DNA of 64,000 bases, taken from NCBI RefSeq assembly GCF_000190475.1, contig NZ_AEWH01000019.1:1-64000 (forward strand), written 5' to 3'. Source of the DNA: Ornithinibacillus scapharcae TW25. Its GTDB lineage: Bacteria; Bacillota; Bacilli; Bacillales; Amphibacillaceae. The notes under the pieces are model-generated. The model saw nothing but the letters and a program-made list of their open reading frames with translations. It did not search any database and had not been told where the DNA came from. How positions within the stretch are numbered: the first letter of the stretch is position 1; each line of letters opens with the position of its first letter. This document shows positions 40,490 to 49,940 of the stretch, one piece after another. Made by a program: the position numbers and the translations under genes.

Positions 40490-40930
40490 ATGAAATTAGA
40501 CGAATTAGATATGAAAATACTAAATGAATTGAGAGAAAACAGTAGGCTATCTATGAGTGAACTTGGAAGGAGAGTGAATCTTTCTTCTCCTTCTGTTACG
40601 GAAAGAGTAAGACAAATGGAATCGTTTGGTGTCATTAAGAAATATACTGTAGAGGTAAATTATGAAAAGGTTGGACAGCCCATCCAATGCATTGTAGAGG
40701 CAACTGTAAAAAATGGAGATTATCAGGGGTTTAATAAATTGATCCAACGTTTTTCCAATATAGAATTCTGTTATCGTGTTGCTGGTAACGCATGTTTTCT
40801 ACTGAAACTTCAGTTTAATAATTTTGCAGAAGCCGAAGAATTTATCAATACGGTTAATCCCATTGCTTCAACGGTAACTCATTTCATTTTTTCTGAAGTA
40901 AAAACTAATTTAAAACTGGATCTTACATAG
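40490..40930 (+). CDS. Lrp/AsnC family transcriptional regulator
   Basis: 146 aa; ATG 40490 behind GGAGG. N-terminal helix-turn-helix (LDMKILNELRENSRLSMSEL, then LSSPSVTERVRQMESFGVIK). C-terminal RAM (amino-acid binding) domain, residues about 65-140, with CIVEATVKNGDYQGFNKLIQ and YRVAGNACFLLKLQ. Such proteins form octamers or larger rings and respond to amino acids. The divergent AhpD-like gene is the nearest candidate target. It has a strong terminator. Confidence 0.9.
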   Translation: MKLDELDMKILNELRENSRLSMSELGRRVNLSSPSVTERVRQMESFGVIKKYTVEVNYEKVGQPIQCIVEATVKNGDYQGFNKLIQRFSNIEFCYRVAGNACFLLKLQFNNFAEAEEFINTVNPIASTVTHFIFSEVKTNLKLDLT

Positions 40931-40946
40931 CATCATGTTCAAATTA

Positions 40947-40984
40947 AAAAACCTCACTAAGGTCTCATTCTTAGTGAGGTTTTT
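40947..40984. terminator. Bidirectional terminator after the Lrp-type gene
   Basis: AAAACCTCACTAA and TTAGTGAGGTTTT form a perfect 13-bp stem with a 10-nt loop and A/T-runs on both sides. It can also end the convergent DUF2207 gene. Confidence 0.92.
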
Positions 40985-41020
40985 AAAAAATAGGTAAGTA
41001 GAGGAGATTTCCTCCCCCCG

Positions 41021-42724
41021 CTAAAACGCGCCTGATCCGCCGCCTCCACCGCCTACTCCTGTTCCCGTCCCTGCCGTAGTGGACGTACTGGTAGTAGCAG
41101 CGACAACAGTACCCGCTTCAGTAAAGTGTTGATTCGCCGATGTGGCAATGAGCAAGAAAATCATAAAGTTCGTTGTATCCGAGCTCGCATGAGAAGAGGC
41201 ACCAGCAAATTCATCCTGATAGAAAAGTGACTTATTTTGTTCAATCATTTTCTTATCACCAATACCATGCGCATAATTAATCGCAATAATTTGCTCCTCT
41301 TTCCCCCATCTTAAGGAACGGTTGGATACAAGCTCATCGAAGTTCTTTCTAAACTGTTTCCATTCTTCCCATATGATGGCCCCCTCCATTGTTCTTGGAT
41401 TATGAAAAATACTGAATCCGATTAAACAAAACATTAGAATAATCGAGAAAAATAGCCACATAAATAACTCATGAATTCCTAAAACAATGCTCAATGGAAT
41501 AAGCAATAAGCCTGAAAAGGCAACCATCCATCGAAAGCCTGCTTTCGATTTAGTGAGATTATACGATTTTATTTCCTCTTGAATGGCAGTTGACCATTTA
41601 TGAACATGCTCGTTGTACACGGTATGATTGGATTTTTTTCTTGTAAATGTTTTTATGTCACCAAATCTAAATACTGAACCGTCCCCAATAACATCAAACA
41701 AAAACTTGATTAATAAACGCTCGTGTTCATACTCTGTATCACGACTAACTAACCGAAATTCTTTCTCGTTGTTGGACTGCACATAACCTTTTCGAACTAA
41801 TTCTAACAACGATGTGGTCAATAACTGCTCATTCGGTGTAAACGGGTTAGTATAATAGATGGTGGCAGGTAAGCTCATTTTCAGTTTCGGTATAGTAAAG
41901 CTCTCCTTAAAGAGTCTCTGAACCTCATGTTTTTGTTCTGACCTTTTATGCATGCTTGTGAAAAGCAAGACAACAAAATATAATCCAAAGATTCCTATTA
42001 GATAAGGGGCAATGCTATCTAACCACTCTTTTCGATTTTGAAACGCAGCTATTTCTGCTTCGTTATTAGCAATCTTTGTCATAATCGTATCTTTCATCAT
42101 TTTTTCACTCGTTAGTGAAGCAGCACTAAAAAGAGCAGCATCATATACGACTTGAATATCGCCATTCGACTCATCTTCCACATAACCTAGTGAAAAAACG
42201 ACAGATCCATCCTCCAACACTTCTGCTGTATCGTACGCTTCATCGTATCCATAAGCCGTAACATCACTTGTATTAGTAGGTGGATGTACTTGAATTGTCA
42301 TGTTTTCGTATTGCGATTCATTGCTGCTATCGAAAAACGGCCATGCGAACTGTGCAACATCTTCATATACCTCTACTCCCTTTTCAATGGTATAACGTAT
42401 TTCTATTGTCACTGTTTCTTCCTTACCGCTTCGATAAATTTTATATTCATTATCTTCTTGTTTGACTTTAAGTGTCTTTCCATCTTCACTAGCCACCAAG
42501 TCTTCAATAGATGTACCCTTTTTTGGAATAATCGTACGGGTAATCCCGTTAAATTTACTTTCAAAATCATAGGTGAACCTTTCCTCTACTGCAACATCCC
42601 CATTTTCCATCAGAAAAGCATCTATTCCAACATCCTCAATGGCATACTCAACTTCCGCAAACACTGGTTGTGTAAAAAGGACTAGAGATAATAAAGTAAT
42701 ACACATAACGACAAGTTTTTTCAT
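41021..42724 (-). CDS. DUF2207 membrane protein with Gly-rich C-terminus
   Basis: 567 aa from ATG 42724 behind AAAGGAG; a reading from 42832 is unlikely. Signal peptide (residues 1-23), then an extracellular DUF2207 domain of about 200 residues (YAIEDVGIDAFLMENGDVAV, FTYDFESKFNGITRTIIPKK). A membrane helix follows near residue 240, a cytoplasmic helical part near 260-400 and two more helices near 410-450. The C-terminus is low-complexity T/S/G ending GGGGGGSGAF. Similar YwmC/YciQ-like proteins are widespread and unassigned. Confidence 0.82.
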   Translation of the reverse strand: MKKLVVMCITLLSLVLFTQPVFAEVEYAIEDVGIDAFLMENGDVAVEERFTYDFESKFNGITRTIIPKKGTSIEDLVASEDGKTLKVKQEDNEYKIYRSGKEETVTIEIRYTIEKGVEVYEDVAQFAWPFFDSSNESQYENMTIQVHPPTNTSDVTAYGYDEAYDTAEVLEDGSVVFSLGYVEDESNGDIQVVYDAALFSAASLTSEKMMKDTIMTKIANNEAEIAAFQNRKEWLDSIAPYLIGIFGLYFVVLLFTSMHKRSEQKHEVQRLFKESFTIPKLKMSLPATIYYTNPFTPNEQLLTTSLLELVRKGYVQSNNEKEFRLVSRDTEYEHERLLIKFLFDVIGDGSVFRFGDIKTFTRKKSNHTVYNEHVHKWSTAIQEEIKSYNLTKSKAGFRWMVAFSGLLLIPLSIVLGIHELFMWLFFSIILMFCLIGFSIFHNPRTMEGAIIWEEWKQFRKNFDELVSNRSLRWGKEEQIIAINYAHGIGDKKMIEQNKSLFYQDEFAGASSHASSDTTNFMIFLLIATSANQHFTEAGTVVAATTSTSTTAGTGTGVGGGGGGSGAF

Positions 42725-42853
42725 AAAAGCAACTCCTTTAGTATATATACGGATGTTGATAGCATTTAGTTTCAGGTATATGTTGGATGTGGGGTGATTG
42801 GTGGTGCCTAGAAAAGCACCTAAAATGAACAATTCAATTCTATTAAATCTTAA

Positions 42854-43609
42854 TTAATTGTTAACGACCGTAGATGAATCCTCCCGATGATACATTCTCA
42901 TCAATGACCGAATTTTTTCTGCCACATCTGTTCGTTCAATATTTTCTTTTGCAAATCGCTTCACGTCATTATTTCCGACACAAACACTGTGTATAGCTTG
43001 TTCAAATAAGCATTGGTCGTTACTATCGTTTCCAAAAGCAATAAATTGCTGAATGTTCAACATATGTAATCCTCTAACCTTATTAATCCCCAGAGGACTA
43101 ATGTCGATTGCATGCTCCGATTTATAGTGTGTTACTGTAACTGGAAATGTTTCTAGCAGCTCTAACACTTCCTCACTAGGTTCAAATATAACTAATTTAC
43201 AGACTGGTTGTAATTGTTCCAAGGGGATATTCGATGAATTCGTTCTATCAATATTTAGATAAATAGGATGTGAAATATCACCTGTATAAGCATAATCCCA
43301 TTCCCCATCTGCTAAATAATTTAATTGGTATTGGTGAACGAGAGAGATGAACTTGTCTAATAATTGTTGTTCAAAATGCGTTACTTGAATTTTCCCATGT
43401 TCAGAAGTAAAAGTACCGTTTCCTCCAACCAACAATCCTTCATGAAAGCTTTTAGGAATAACAGGTACTAAATCACGTATCGGTCTTGCTGAAGCAAAAA
43501 TCACTTGATGCCCTGCTAACTTTAACTCTTGAAGTACTTGAATAATTTCCGCATCAATACTCTTGCCATCGAAACATAGTGTTCCGTCTAAATCAAATAC
43601 AAAGTTCAT
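42854..43609 (-). CDS. Cof-type HAD family hydrolase
   Basis: 251 aa from ATG 43609, behind GAGGTAGGG; longer readings to 43717 overlap the divergent regulator. Motif I DLDGTLCFDGK lies at residues 5-15, motif II is FASARP, and motif IV is FGNDSNDQCLFEQA near residue 195. The protein has the C2B cap of the Cof/YwtE group, dephosphorylating small metabolites. It is divergent from a Crp/Fnr regulator, with starts 84 bp apart. The two genes may be linked in control. Confidence 0.85.
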   Translation of the reverse strand: MNFVFDLDGTLCFDGKSIDAEIIQVLQELKLAGHQVIFASARPIRDLVPVIPKSFHEGLLVGGNGTFTSEHGKIQVTHFEQQLLDKFISLVHQYQLNYLADGEWDYAYTGDISHPIYLNIDRTNSSNIPLEQLQPVCKLVIFEPSEEVLELLETFPVTVTHYKSEHAIDISPLGINKVRGLHMLNIQQFIAFGNDSNDQCLFEQAIHSVCVGNNDVKRFAKENIERTDVAEKIRSLMRMYHREDSSTVVNN

Positions 43610-43692
43610 ATGGATCCCTACCTCTTTATAAATTACTATTACTATATTAAAATTAATAACATTGATAAAGGACAGATGTCTCGGAGGGAAAA

Positions 43693-44355
43693 ATGAATCA
43701 AAATCAATTTCAATCAATCTATCACTATACTTTTACAAATGATCTAATATCTTCTCTTTCTATCAAAAATTTTCAACCTCATGAATTTATTATCAAAGCA
43801 GGGGACAAGATAGAAGGCATCTATTTTTTACTCTCTGGAAGATATATGGTTTCTAGCCTGGAAGTGACCGGCAAAGAGTTACTATTACGCTTTTGCCAGC
43901 AGCCATCGATTATGGGGGATGTTGAAATATTTGCAGATTGCTTAATTGAATCAAACTGTATTGCAGTAGAGCCATGCGAAATATTATTTGTTCCTTTAGA
44001 AGTGTACGAAACACATTTAAAATATGATAGTGAATTTAATCAACTATTATTGAAGGAGCTAGCTTATAAGCTTCGAACCTGCACCATTTCATCAAGAGTA
44101 AATGCACTCTCACCAGTCAATGTACGATTAGCTGCTTATTTATGCACGATTCACTCACCATCACAACTAAATAAATATATAAAAACAAATTCTTTAGATG
44201 ATGTTGCTTCATTGATTGGAACTACAAAGAGACACCTAAATAGAATACTAAAAGACTGGACAGAATCAGGGATTATCGAACGAGTAGAAGAAGAAATTCA
44301 CATTTTAAATTGGGATAGTATTAAAGAAATATCGGAAAATGTACGTTTTGAGTAG
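43693..44355 (+). CDS. Crp/Fnr family regulator (YeiL-like)
   Basis: 220 aa; ATG 43693 five bases behind GGAGGG. Residues about 10-125 form the cyclic-nucleotide-binding-like barrel (FIIKAGDKIEGIYFLLSGRYMVS, then GDVEIF). A winged helix follows at about 150-215, with DDVASLIGTTKRHLNRILKDW as the DNA-reading unit. It is of the YeiL/Bacillus type, which lacks typical cAMP-contact arginine-serine pairs. No 4Fe-4S cysteine cluster near the N-terminus. The divergent neighbour codes a HAD phosphatase. Confidence 0.85.
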   Translation: MNQNQFQSIYHYTFTNDLISSLSIKNFQPHEFIIKAGDKIEGIYFLLSGRYMVSSLEVTGKELLLRFCQQPSIMGDVEIFADCLIESNCIAVEPCEILFVPLEVYETHLKYDSEFNQLLLKELAYKLRTCTISSRVNALSPVNVRLAAYLCTIHSPSQLNKYIKTNSLDDVASLIGTTKRHLNRILKDWTESGIIERVEEEIHILNWDSIKEISENVRFE

Positions 44356-44418
44356 CATCGTACTCTGAATAACTTTTTCAAGCTCTCAGAAGAAACCTAG
44401 AAATATACTACCCGCAAA

Positions 44419-44451
44419 AATAGTTAAGTCTTCTATATAGACTTAACTATT
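44419..44451 (-). terminator. Hairpin at the end of the TSUP-like fragment
   Basis: AATAGTTAAGTC and GACTTAACTATT form a perfect 12-bp stem followed by TTTTT on the minus strand. The stem includes the stop codon at 44450. Confidence 0.75.
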
Positions 44452-44806
44452 ACATGATCACATTATAAACATTCATCAGAATTATAATTACAATAATAAA
44501 AATGACATTCAGTAAAATTGCTAGTATACTAGATTGAATTTTGCCTATTAACTGGTCTAAGCCCATCTCTAAGACTAAAATGTTAAATATCCACTTGCCA
44601 ATAACACCACCTAGAATCGAGCCAATTGCAATGATAAATCCATTTTCTTTGTCAATCCGTACATTTGAAATCCTCAATTTTATTAGGGAAACGGTTGCCA
44701 TGGCTAATACAGTTGCGGCAGACAAAACTCCAATGGTCTGTAAATCATAATCATTTAAAAAATCACGCAGAGCTTTAATAATGATACCTCCGCCAAGTCC
44801 TGCCAT
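44450..44806 (-). pseudogene. N-terminal half of a TSUP (TauE/SafE) membrane protein
   Basis: 118 aa from ATG 44806, but the frame is open for 15 further codons (KNKSELIASVLGA) into the end of the preceding gene. AGLGGGIIIKALRDFL and the repeated G-rich helix IAIGSILGGVIGKWIFN are typical of the TSUP anion exporter family, whose members have about 250 residues with two similar halves. Only the first half is present; the second GxGGG half is missing. No ribosome site is seen. Probably a truncated relic, although a small half-size transporter cannot be excluded. Confidence 0.6.
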
Positions 44807-44837
44807 TGCACCAAGTACTGATGCAATTAATTCACTT

Positions 44838-45104
44838 TTATTCTTTAATATTTAGTATCTTGTAATAAGTAAAAACCACGATAGCAAGACCGATCCCAAA
44901 AAGTATACTTCCAGCAACTAAGAAAATATTTATATAACCTTCTGTTACTATTAGGTACATTGAAGTGTCCGCACCACCTTGGTTAACCAACCAATTATCA
45001 GCAAGTGATGTACCAAAATTAACACTGAAGAAAAGAAATATAAATCCAATTACAGTTATGAAAGAACCCAGTCCAGTTAAACCCTTTAATTTATCTTTTG
45101 TCAT
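44838..45104 (-). CDS. Small membrane protein, two helices
   Basis: 88 aa; ATG 45104 behind AAGGGGAA. Two membrane helices at about 9-32 and 55-80, separated by a polar outer loop (LADNWLVNQGGADTSMYLIVT). No family recognised. Its stop codon lies inside the open frame of the TSUP-like fragment, so the two regions are fused or overlapping. Confidence 0.6.
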   Translation of the reverse strand: MTKDKLKGLTGLGSFITVIGFIFLFFSVNFGTSLADNWLVNQGGADTSMYLIVTEGYINIFLVAGSILFGIGLAIVVFTYYKILNIKE

Positions 45105-45238
45105 TATTAATTCCCCTTTTTACTCCACTAACGTCCCTTTAGTTCAATAATCTGGGTTAGTATCCGAATAACCAAGAATACGGAAGGAAGCAAATCCTTC
45201 TTCTATTAAACTATCATGTTTAATCAAGCTACCGTATA

Positions 45239-45619
45239 TTATTTAGAAACCAAACTACCATTATTCGATCCTACCAAAATAGTCACAATGATACTGCAAA
45301 CACTAATAATAGCACCGAAAGCTGCCGTAACAATTACCGAAGTACTCGGAATCAGATAGCCTACTGGAATAAGTATTAAGTAGCCCAAAACGACAAAGCC
45401 TTGATAAATAGCTGAGATGATTTTAACTGTAAAATTATTAAAAAACGATAAAATTAAAGGAGGTACAAATAACAAGACAAGAGTTCCTAGAGATAACAAC
45501 AGTGCTACTGGTTCATCGAAGGAAACCGTATTTGGGCCTGTAGGATTTTTTGCAGCCAAAAGTAACATAACGATAGCGAATACCAAAGTCAAAAACACCA
45601 TGGAAAATCTTTTCAACAA
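45239..45619 (-). CDS. Membrane protein, four helices
   Basis: 126 aa from TTG 45619 (or TTG 45616), six to nine bases behind AGAGGTG; a GTG at 45628 is inside the ribosome site. Four hydrophobic helices are spaced over the whole length (about 4-21, 38-56, 64-82, 90-115). No conserved motif or charged membrane residue is visible. Part of a group of four adjacent minus-strand small membrane proteins (44.4-46.1 kb). Confidence 0.6.
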   Translation of the reverse strand: MLKRFSMVFLTLVFAIVMLLLAAKNPTGPNTVSFDEPVALLLSLGTLVLLFVPPLILSFFNNFTVKIISAIYQGFVVLGYLILIPVGYLIPSTSVIVTAAFGAIISVCSIIVTILVGSNNGSLVSK

Positions 45620-45669
45620 AACAAACACCTCTTTTGTTTATTTAATACCCATACATCTATACGTACCTT

Positions 45670-46107
45670 TTAATAAAATAGTTTCATTTCATACAGATTC
45701 GATTCCTTGTTCCACCAATCCAATATTCCCACGATAATTATTCCTACCGTATACCGAATTAAGTCCACTACTAAAAATCCCTTTCCCAGGATTAATCCCC
45801 CAAGCCATGTTCCTCGAATATGATTGATCCAATCCTCTTGATATAATTGACTAAATTCTATACCGAAACAAACTATTAAACTGAGACAGAAAGCTGTTAC
45901 ATGACTTTTTCGTACTAGTAATAAACGGAAACCAAAATAAATCATCACAGCCCACAGTACATCCCCAGCATTATTAGCCAAAAATATCGGAAGCAGGTCG
46001 CTGAATTTCCTGGATGCTAAACCTAGAATAATGGTTATAACGACCGCCCCTAAATAGATTATTCTCCTATTATTGTAAATTCGTATTGCATTTTTACTCG
46101 ATACCAT
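45670..46107 (-). CDS. DUF2809 family membrane protein
   Basis: 145 aa, four membrane helices. The pattern LGLASRKFSDLLPIFLANNAGDVLWAVMIYFGFRLLL and CFGIEFSQLYQEDWINHIRGTWLGGLILG, with the conserved GD, EFSQLYQ and R-x-T-x-x-G segments, is that of DUF2809. It resembles the VanZ-type fold in the EFxQ motif. Function unknown; VanZ-like relatives change sensitivity to glycopeptides, but that does not transfer to this family. Confidence 0.8.
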   Translation of the reverse strand: MVSSKNAIRIYNNRRIIYLGAVVITIILGLASRKFSDLLPIFLANNAGDVLWAVMIYFGFRLLLVRKSHVTAFCLSLIVCFGIEFSQLYQEDWINHIRGTWLGGLILGKGFLVVDLIRYTVGIIIVGILDWWNKESNLYEMKLFY

Positions 46108-46503
46108 TGAACCACTCTTTTACATCGTATTGTGTCCCTTTAAATATACATGAGTTATATCCCCATTGAAACAAGGTTTTGAAATTTGATCAAAGAAGGC
46201 AGGCTGTTCCCACCGCCATGTTATATTACAGTTTCAAGACAATGGCCCTGTCTCCTTGTTCCGGGGCTGTTTTTTTGTTATATATATTAATGGAAGTGGG
46301 TAAAAATACAGGGTTAATTACTTCTAGTTAATCTAGTAATCTAACTTTCCCTCAATATACAAATTCCGCCCTACACATTCACTTTCTATGGGTATAAATG
46401 AAAGGCATGGTCTACTATTTACAGAATTTATCATAACCTAATAAACGTTATTGAACTTAATGAATCATGGATCCATTTATTTGTAAAACAACTGAATACC
46501 TCA
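46108..46503. other. Intergenic region before the CDP-glycerol transferase gene
   Basis: About 395 bp. It holds a degenerate REP-like element at 46232-46263 and a stretch from about 46405 to 46503 that stays open in frame with the downstream gene (coding HNLINVIELNESWIHLFVKQ) without ATG, GTG or TTG until 46504. No terminator with a T-run is seen. Confidence 0.5.
46232..46263 (+). repeat. REP-like palindrome, degenerate copy
   Basis: CAAGACAATGGCCCTGTCTC then CTTGTTCCG, matching the consensus at about two thirds of positions. Confidence 0.5.
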
Positions 46504-48774
46504 TTGAAGTTCCATGTGGAAGAGCTTCAGGATGACACGGCAGTTCTCCTATTTGAACATGAGTTAAGCGATCAACTTATACTGGAGTATGAATTATCAA
46601 CAAGTGAGAATCTATATGTTTATTCTCTGGATAATAAAATCTATCTTCTAAAAGAGAAAGCCTTTACGACTGACAAGAAGTTCCAATATCAGATAGATAT
46701 TTTTGACAATGCAATTACGGTACAACAATTGGGTTTGTCGAGAGTTAGGATTTCCGATCAACATGATAAGACTATTGCAATGATAAACTCCTTTCCAACA
46801 ACGGATGAGATTGACTTCAGATCTGAGCTTAGTCTTGCGATAGCATCTGATAGTAGAAGGAAAGTACTAGCAAAAGTAACCTATGACATCTACAACCTAA
46901 TCATTACCTATGACACGGAAACAAATGAATTAATGATATGCAAAATCTTATTAAATGCTCTTGAGGCACATTCTAAAATATCTGTTGCTACCCAAAGTGA
47001 TAAGGAAATTGTGATTCACAATCACTTCGATAATAGTAAAAGTACGGTAAACTTTAATACGCTAAAGGTAAAGCATCCACAACGTTTATTCAGTAAAGAT
47101 GCCGTCACTTATTTCAAGCATGAAAATCTGCTTGCTATTTATGTAATCAATAAAAGGCGTTACTATGTTTACGTAAAGAGAAATGGAATTTATATTGCAA
47201 AAGGAAATCCATTAAAAGTTACCCAGCATAAAGCTTCCTTACGAATTCTGAAAGGAATTAAGAATTTTTACATCTTCGGTCGATTTACACACAGTGCATA
47301 TAACTCCTTTCGAGAGTATGAATACTTATATGTTCGGAACTCGGAACATCAAATTGCTAAATTTCATCGTCCTTTTGCCAAGATAAAGCTACTGAAACGT
47401 TATGGATTTTTTGTTTTTCCCATAACATCCGTGAATATTGATAATCGGATTCACAACAATTTATATATAGGGAATAAAAATCGACTCATTCATAATCTGC
47501 ATTTTAAGAGACCAGATAAAAAAGTGAAAACCTACTCACTTAAAAGACAGCAGGATCAATTATTTGTTATCCGGACCAATTTAAAAGGGAATATTACCGC
47601 AACCATCATCCCTTTTTCAGAGGAATATTCACTAGCTAATCGCATGAAGATAAAGCTAGCAAAAAATCTATCATTTCTTTTAAAAGATAGGCGGAGAAAT
47701 CTAAATCTTTATTTTGAAAAGAAAAGTAATAAAGCAGATGAGTCAGCATTCCGCGTATTTGAAAAAGTAATGGATACGGAAACAAATCGCTCGGAAAATT
47801 ACTTCATACTAAATAAGCAATCTATGCATTACAACGCTGTGAAGACTAAATATGGTAGAAATATCATTAAGAAGTATAGTTTCAGACATTATCTTTCTAT
47901 CTTTCATGCTGATTATCTCATTTCTAGTGAACTATCGAACCATGTTCTCAATGATCGTCTTTACATTGATAGTCTTCGTAATAAAATAATGAAGACACCA
48001 TTAGTATTTCTACAGCATGGGATTATGTTTGCCAAGCCTGTTGATAATCCAATGGCTTATGGATTTCATAAGGATAAAACGAATTACAATGTCTATAAAT
48101 CTGTCATCAGTTCGCAGCTAGAAGCTGAGGAATTTAAGAAGATGAATTATGAGCAAGAGGATTTAATCCTATCAGGCTTAGCGACCTTTGACTATGCAAA
48201 TCTAGAAAAGGGAGCAAATAAGATTGCCTATATGCCTACTTATCGTTATTGGGAAGAGGGCTTGATATATAGTAATCAACTAGAAGAGACGACATATTAT
48301 AAATCCATCATGAAAGTCATCCATGCCTTCGAAAAGGAAGGATTACTAGATCGATTGCTTATCGTTCCGCATAATAAGTTTTCAGATTTTATCTATGACA
48401 ATATGCCGGAATATCGACAAATCATATCGAACAATCCGTCCGAAGCATTAAAACAATCAATTATCTTTATCACGGACTATTCATCAGCGATTTATGATGC
48501 CATTTACAGAGGGGCTTATCCAATATTCTATTGGGAAGAGAAAGATTATCTAATTCGAAATTATAAAGCAGAACCACCCGTCAATGATTCCAACGCCCCA
48601 GGTCCTGTTGTGTATGACATTTTATCGTTAATGCAAACTGTTAAACAGGCCATTCAACAAGAGTATCAACTAGAAAAAGAGTATATTAATAAATATAGAA
48701 ATATAAATCAATTCCATGATAATAAGAATACCAATCGGATTATTCAGTTCTTAATAGAAGATGGAATATTATAA
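46504..48774 (+). CDS. CDP-glycerol glycerophosphotransferase family protein (TagF/TagB-like)
   Basis: 756 aa from TTG 46504. The N-terminal 380 residues are beta-rich and unassigned. The C-terminal half (about 395-750) is the Glyphos_transf domain: FLQHGIMFAKPVDNPM, IAYMPTYRYWEEG, IVPHNKFSDFIYD and FITDYSSAIYDAIYRGAYPIFYW, the last with the conserved histidine/serine region. Such enzymes transfer glycerol phosphate from CDP-glycerol to a wall teichoic acid chain. No ribosome site precedes the TTG, and the frame is open 30 codons further upstream, so the true start is uncertain. No other tag genes are adjacent. Confidence 0.82.
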   Translation: MKFHVEELQDDTAVLLFEHELSDQLILEYELSTSENLYVYSLDNKIYLLKEKAFTTDKKFQYQIDIFDNAITVQQLGLSRVRISDQHDKTIAMINSFPTTDEIDFRSELSLAIASDSRRKVLAKVTYDIYNLIITYDTETNELMICKILLNALEAHSKISVATQSDKEIVIHNHFDNSKSTVNFNTLKVKHPQRLFSKDAVTYFKHENLLAIYVINKRRYYVYVKRNGIYIAKGNPLKVTQHKASLRILKGIKNFYIFGRFTHSAYNSFREYEYLYVRNSEHQIAKFHRPFAKIKLLKRYGFFVFPITSVNIDNRIHNNLYIGNKNRLIHNLHFKRPDKKVKTYSLKRQQDQLFVIRTNLKGNITATIIPFSEEYSLANRMKIKLAKNLSFLLKDRRRNLNLYFEKKSNKADESAFRVFEKVMDTETNRSENYFILNKQSMHYNAVKTKYGRNIIKKYSFRHYLSIFHADYLISSELSNHVLNDRLYIDSLRNKIMKTPLVFLQHGIMFAKPVDNPMAYGFHKDKTNYNVYKSVISSQLEAEEFKKMNYEQEDLILSGLATFDYANLEKGANKIAYMPTYRYWEEGLIYSNQLEETTYYKSIMKVIHAFEKEGLLDRLLIVPHNKFSDFIYDNMPEYRQIISNNPSEALKQSIIFITDYSSAIYDAIYRGAYPIFYWEEKDYLIRNYKAEPPVNDSNAPGPVVYDILSLMQTVKQAIQQEYQLEKEYINKYRNINQFHDNKNTNRIIQFLIEDGIL

Positions 48775-48784
48775 TCGCTTAATC

Positions 48785-48820
48785 ATCCACATCTAATAAA
48801 ATTAGATGTGGATTTTTTTC
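48785..48820 (+). terminator. Terminator of the CDP-glycerol transferase gene
   Basis: ATCCACATCTAAT and ATTAGATGTGGAT form a perfect 13-bp stem; seven T follow. Confidence 0.92.
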
Positions 48821-48884
48821 TTAATTTCAAATAACTAGATTATCTTGAACTGAAAATGAATACACTAATAACGAGGTGATGGGA

Positions 48885-49031
48885 ATGTCTTCCAATAAAG
48901 AAATAAAAACGGAAAATTTATTAACCAATGGATTAACCGATGAAGAAATTTGCAGGTTTCTAAATATTACGGTTGAAGAGTATGATAGTTTGTATATGGA
49001 CTCTGATCAATCCCTAGAGTATCTCTATTAA
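48885..49031 (+). CDS. 48-aa small acidic protein
   Basis: ATG 48885 follows GAGGTGATGGGA and reads 48 codons to TAA 49031. The helical core LTDEEICRFLNITVEEYDSL resembles the first two helices of a small HTH (like YgaB/YlxR-type helical hairpins) but no family is certain. The codon use looks normal. Convergent with the XRE-type regulator, with 16 bp between stop codons. Confidence 0.55.
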   Translation: MSSNKEIKTENLLTNGLTDEEICRFLNITVEEYDSLYMDSDQSLEYLY

Positions 49032-49047
49032 CTATTTACATTCAACC

Positions 49048-49836
49048 TTAAAATTCATCAACCTTTTTCCTTACTTTTCTTCGCATCTTAAAGCCTAAAC
49101 TATTGGTATAGTCCTCATTTTTCGCCAAAAGTTTATATGCTTCGAGCAGGGTTGTAGTCCGTATGATAAGGTAGATACCAATTGCAATCAATCCGATACA
49201 TACTGGGTAATAAGGCTCTAAAAATTCGGATGTAATATATTTTCTATCTATTCCAAAGGCCAAGAGACCTGCAACAAATAAACACACCCCCACTAGATTT
49301 ATAACACCATATCTTTTTTTCAAGGCTTCATATCTAACTGTCAGCTCTGTATGATACTTTCTATCAAAAAGTAAAGACTCTTTCTTTAATACCTTATATT
49401 TTCCTTCCTCGAAAAAGGACACCGAAACAAACATTCCAATTCCGAATGTAGCAAAAATGATGGTTGGAATCATATAAATAGCCGGATTCTGTTTAAAAAT
49501 GAAATAAGGAATAAACGATAGTGCAATCATGAAAAATCCCAATGCTATATACTTAGAAGATTTATGAGTAGTCACTAAATACCCCTCTGCCATTTCTTTA
49601 CTAACATAATACCCGGTCTCGTTATCAGTACTAGGTTCTGGGGTGTCCTTTAAGATATAATCCATCGAGACCCCAAAAATATTACCAATCATTAGAAGTT
49701 TTTCTGTCTCAGGATATCCTTGATCATTTTCCCACTTACTAATGGCTTGTCTAGATGTGTTTAATTTTTCCGCTAATGCCTCTTGGGAAAGGCCATTTTC
49801 TTTTCTCAATTTTAAGAGCTTTTCACCGAATGTCAC
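49048..49836 (-). CDS. XRE family regulator with C-terminal membrane helices
   Basis: 262 aa; ATG 49836 behind GGAG. Residues 1-65 form an HTH_3 domain (GEKLLKLRKENGLSQEALAE, TSRQAISKWENDQGYPETEKL). Four membrane helices follow in two hairpins (about 95-135 and 178-230), separated by a soluble part. Membrane-bound XRE regulators of this layout are common in Firmicutes. They often control a neighbouring membrane or exporter gene. The next minus-strand gene upstream is a 57-aa membrane peptide, a likely partner or target. Confidence 0.85.
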   Translation of the reverse strand: MTFGEKLLKLRKENGLSQEALAEKLNTSRQAISKWENDQGYPETEKLLMIGNIFGVSMDYILKDTPEPSTDNETGYYVSKEMAEGYLVTTHKSSKYIALGFFMIALSFIPYFIFKQNPAIYMIPTIIFATFGIGMFVSVSFFEEGKYKVLKKESLLFDRKYHTELTVRYEALKKRYGVINLVGVCLFVAGLLAFGIDRKYITSEFLEPYYPVCIGLIAIGIYLIIRTTTLLEAYKLLAKNEDYTNSLGFKMRRKVRKKVDEF

Positions 49837-49940
49837 TTCCTTTAACTCCTTTCTAATATTACTCCATGTTTGTATAACTCATTCGTAAAATAAATTCATC
49901 TTACATTTATTCCATCTTATCATCCTTCTAAGCAACTAAA

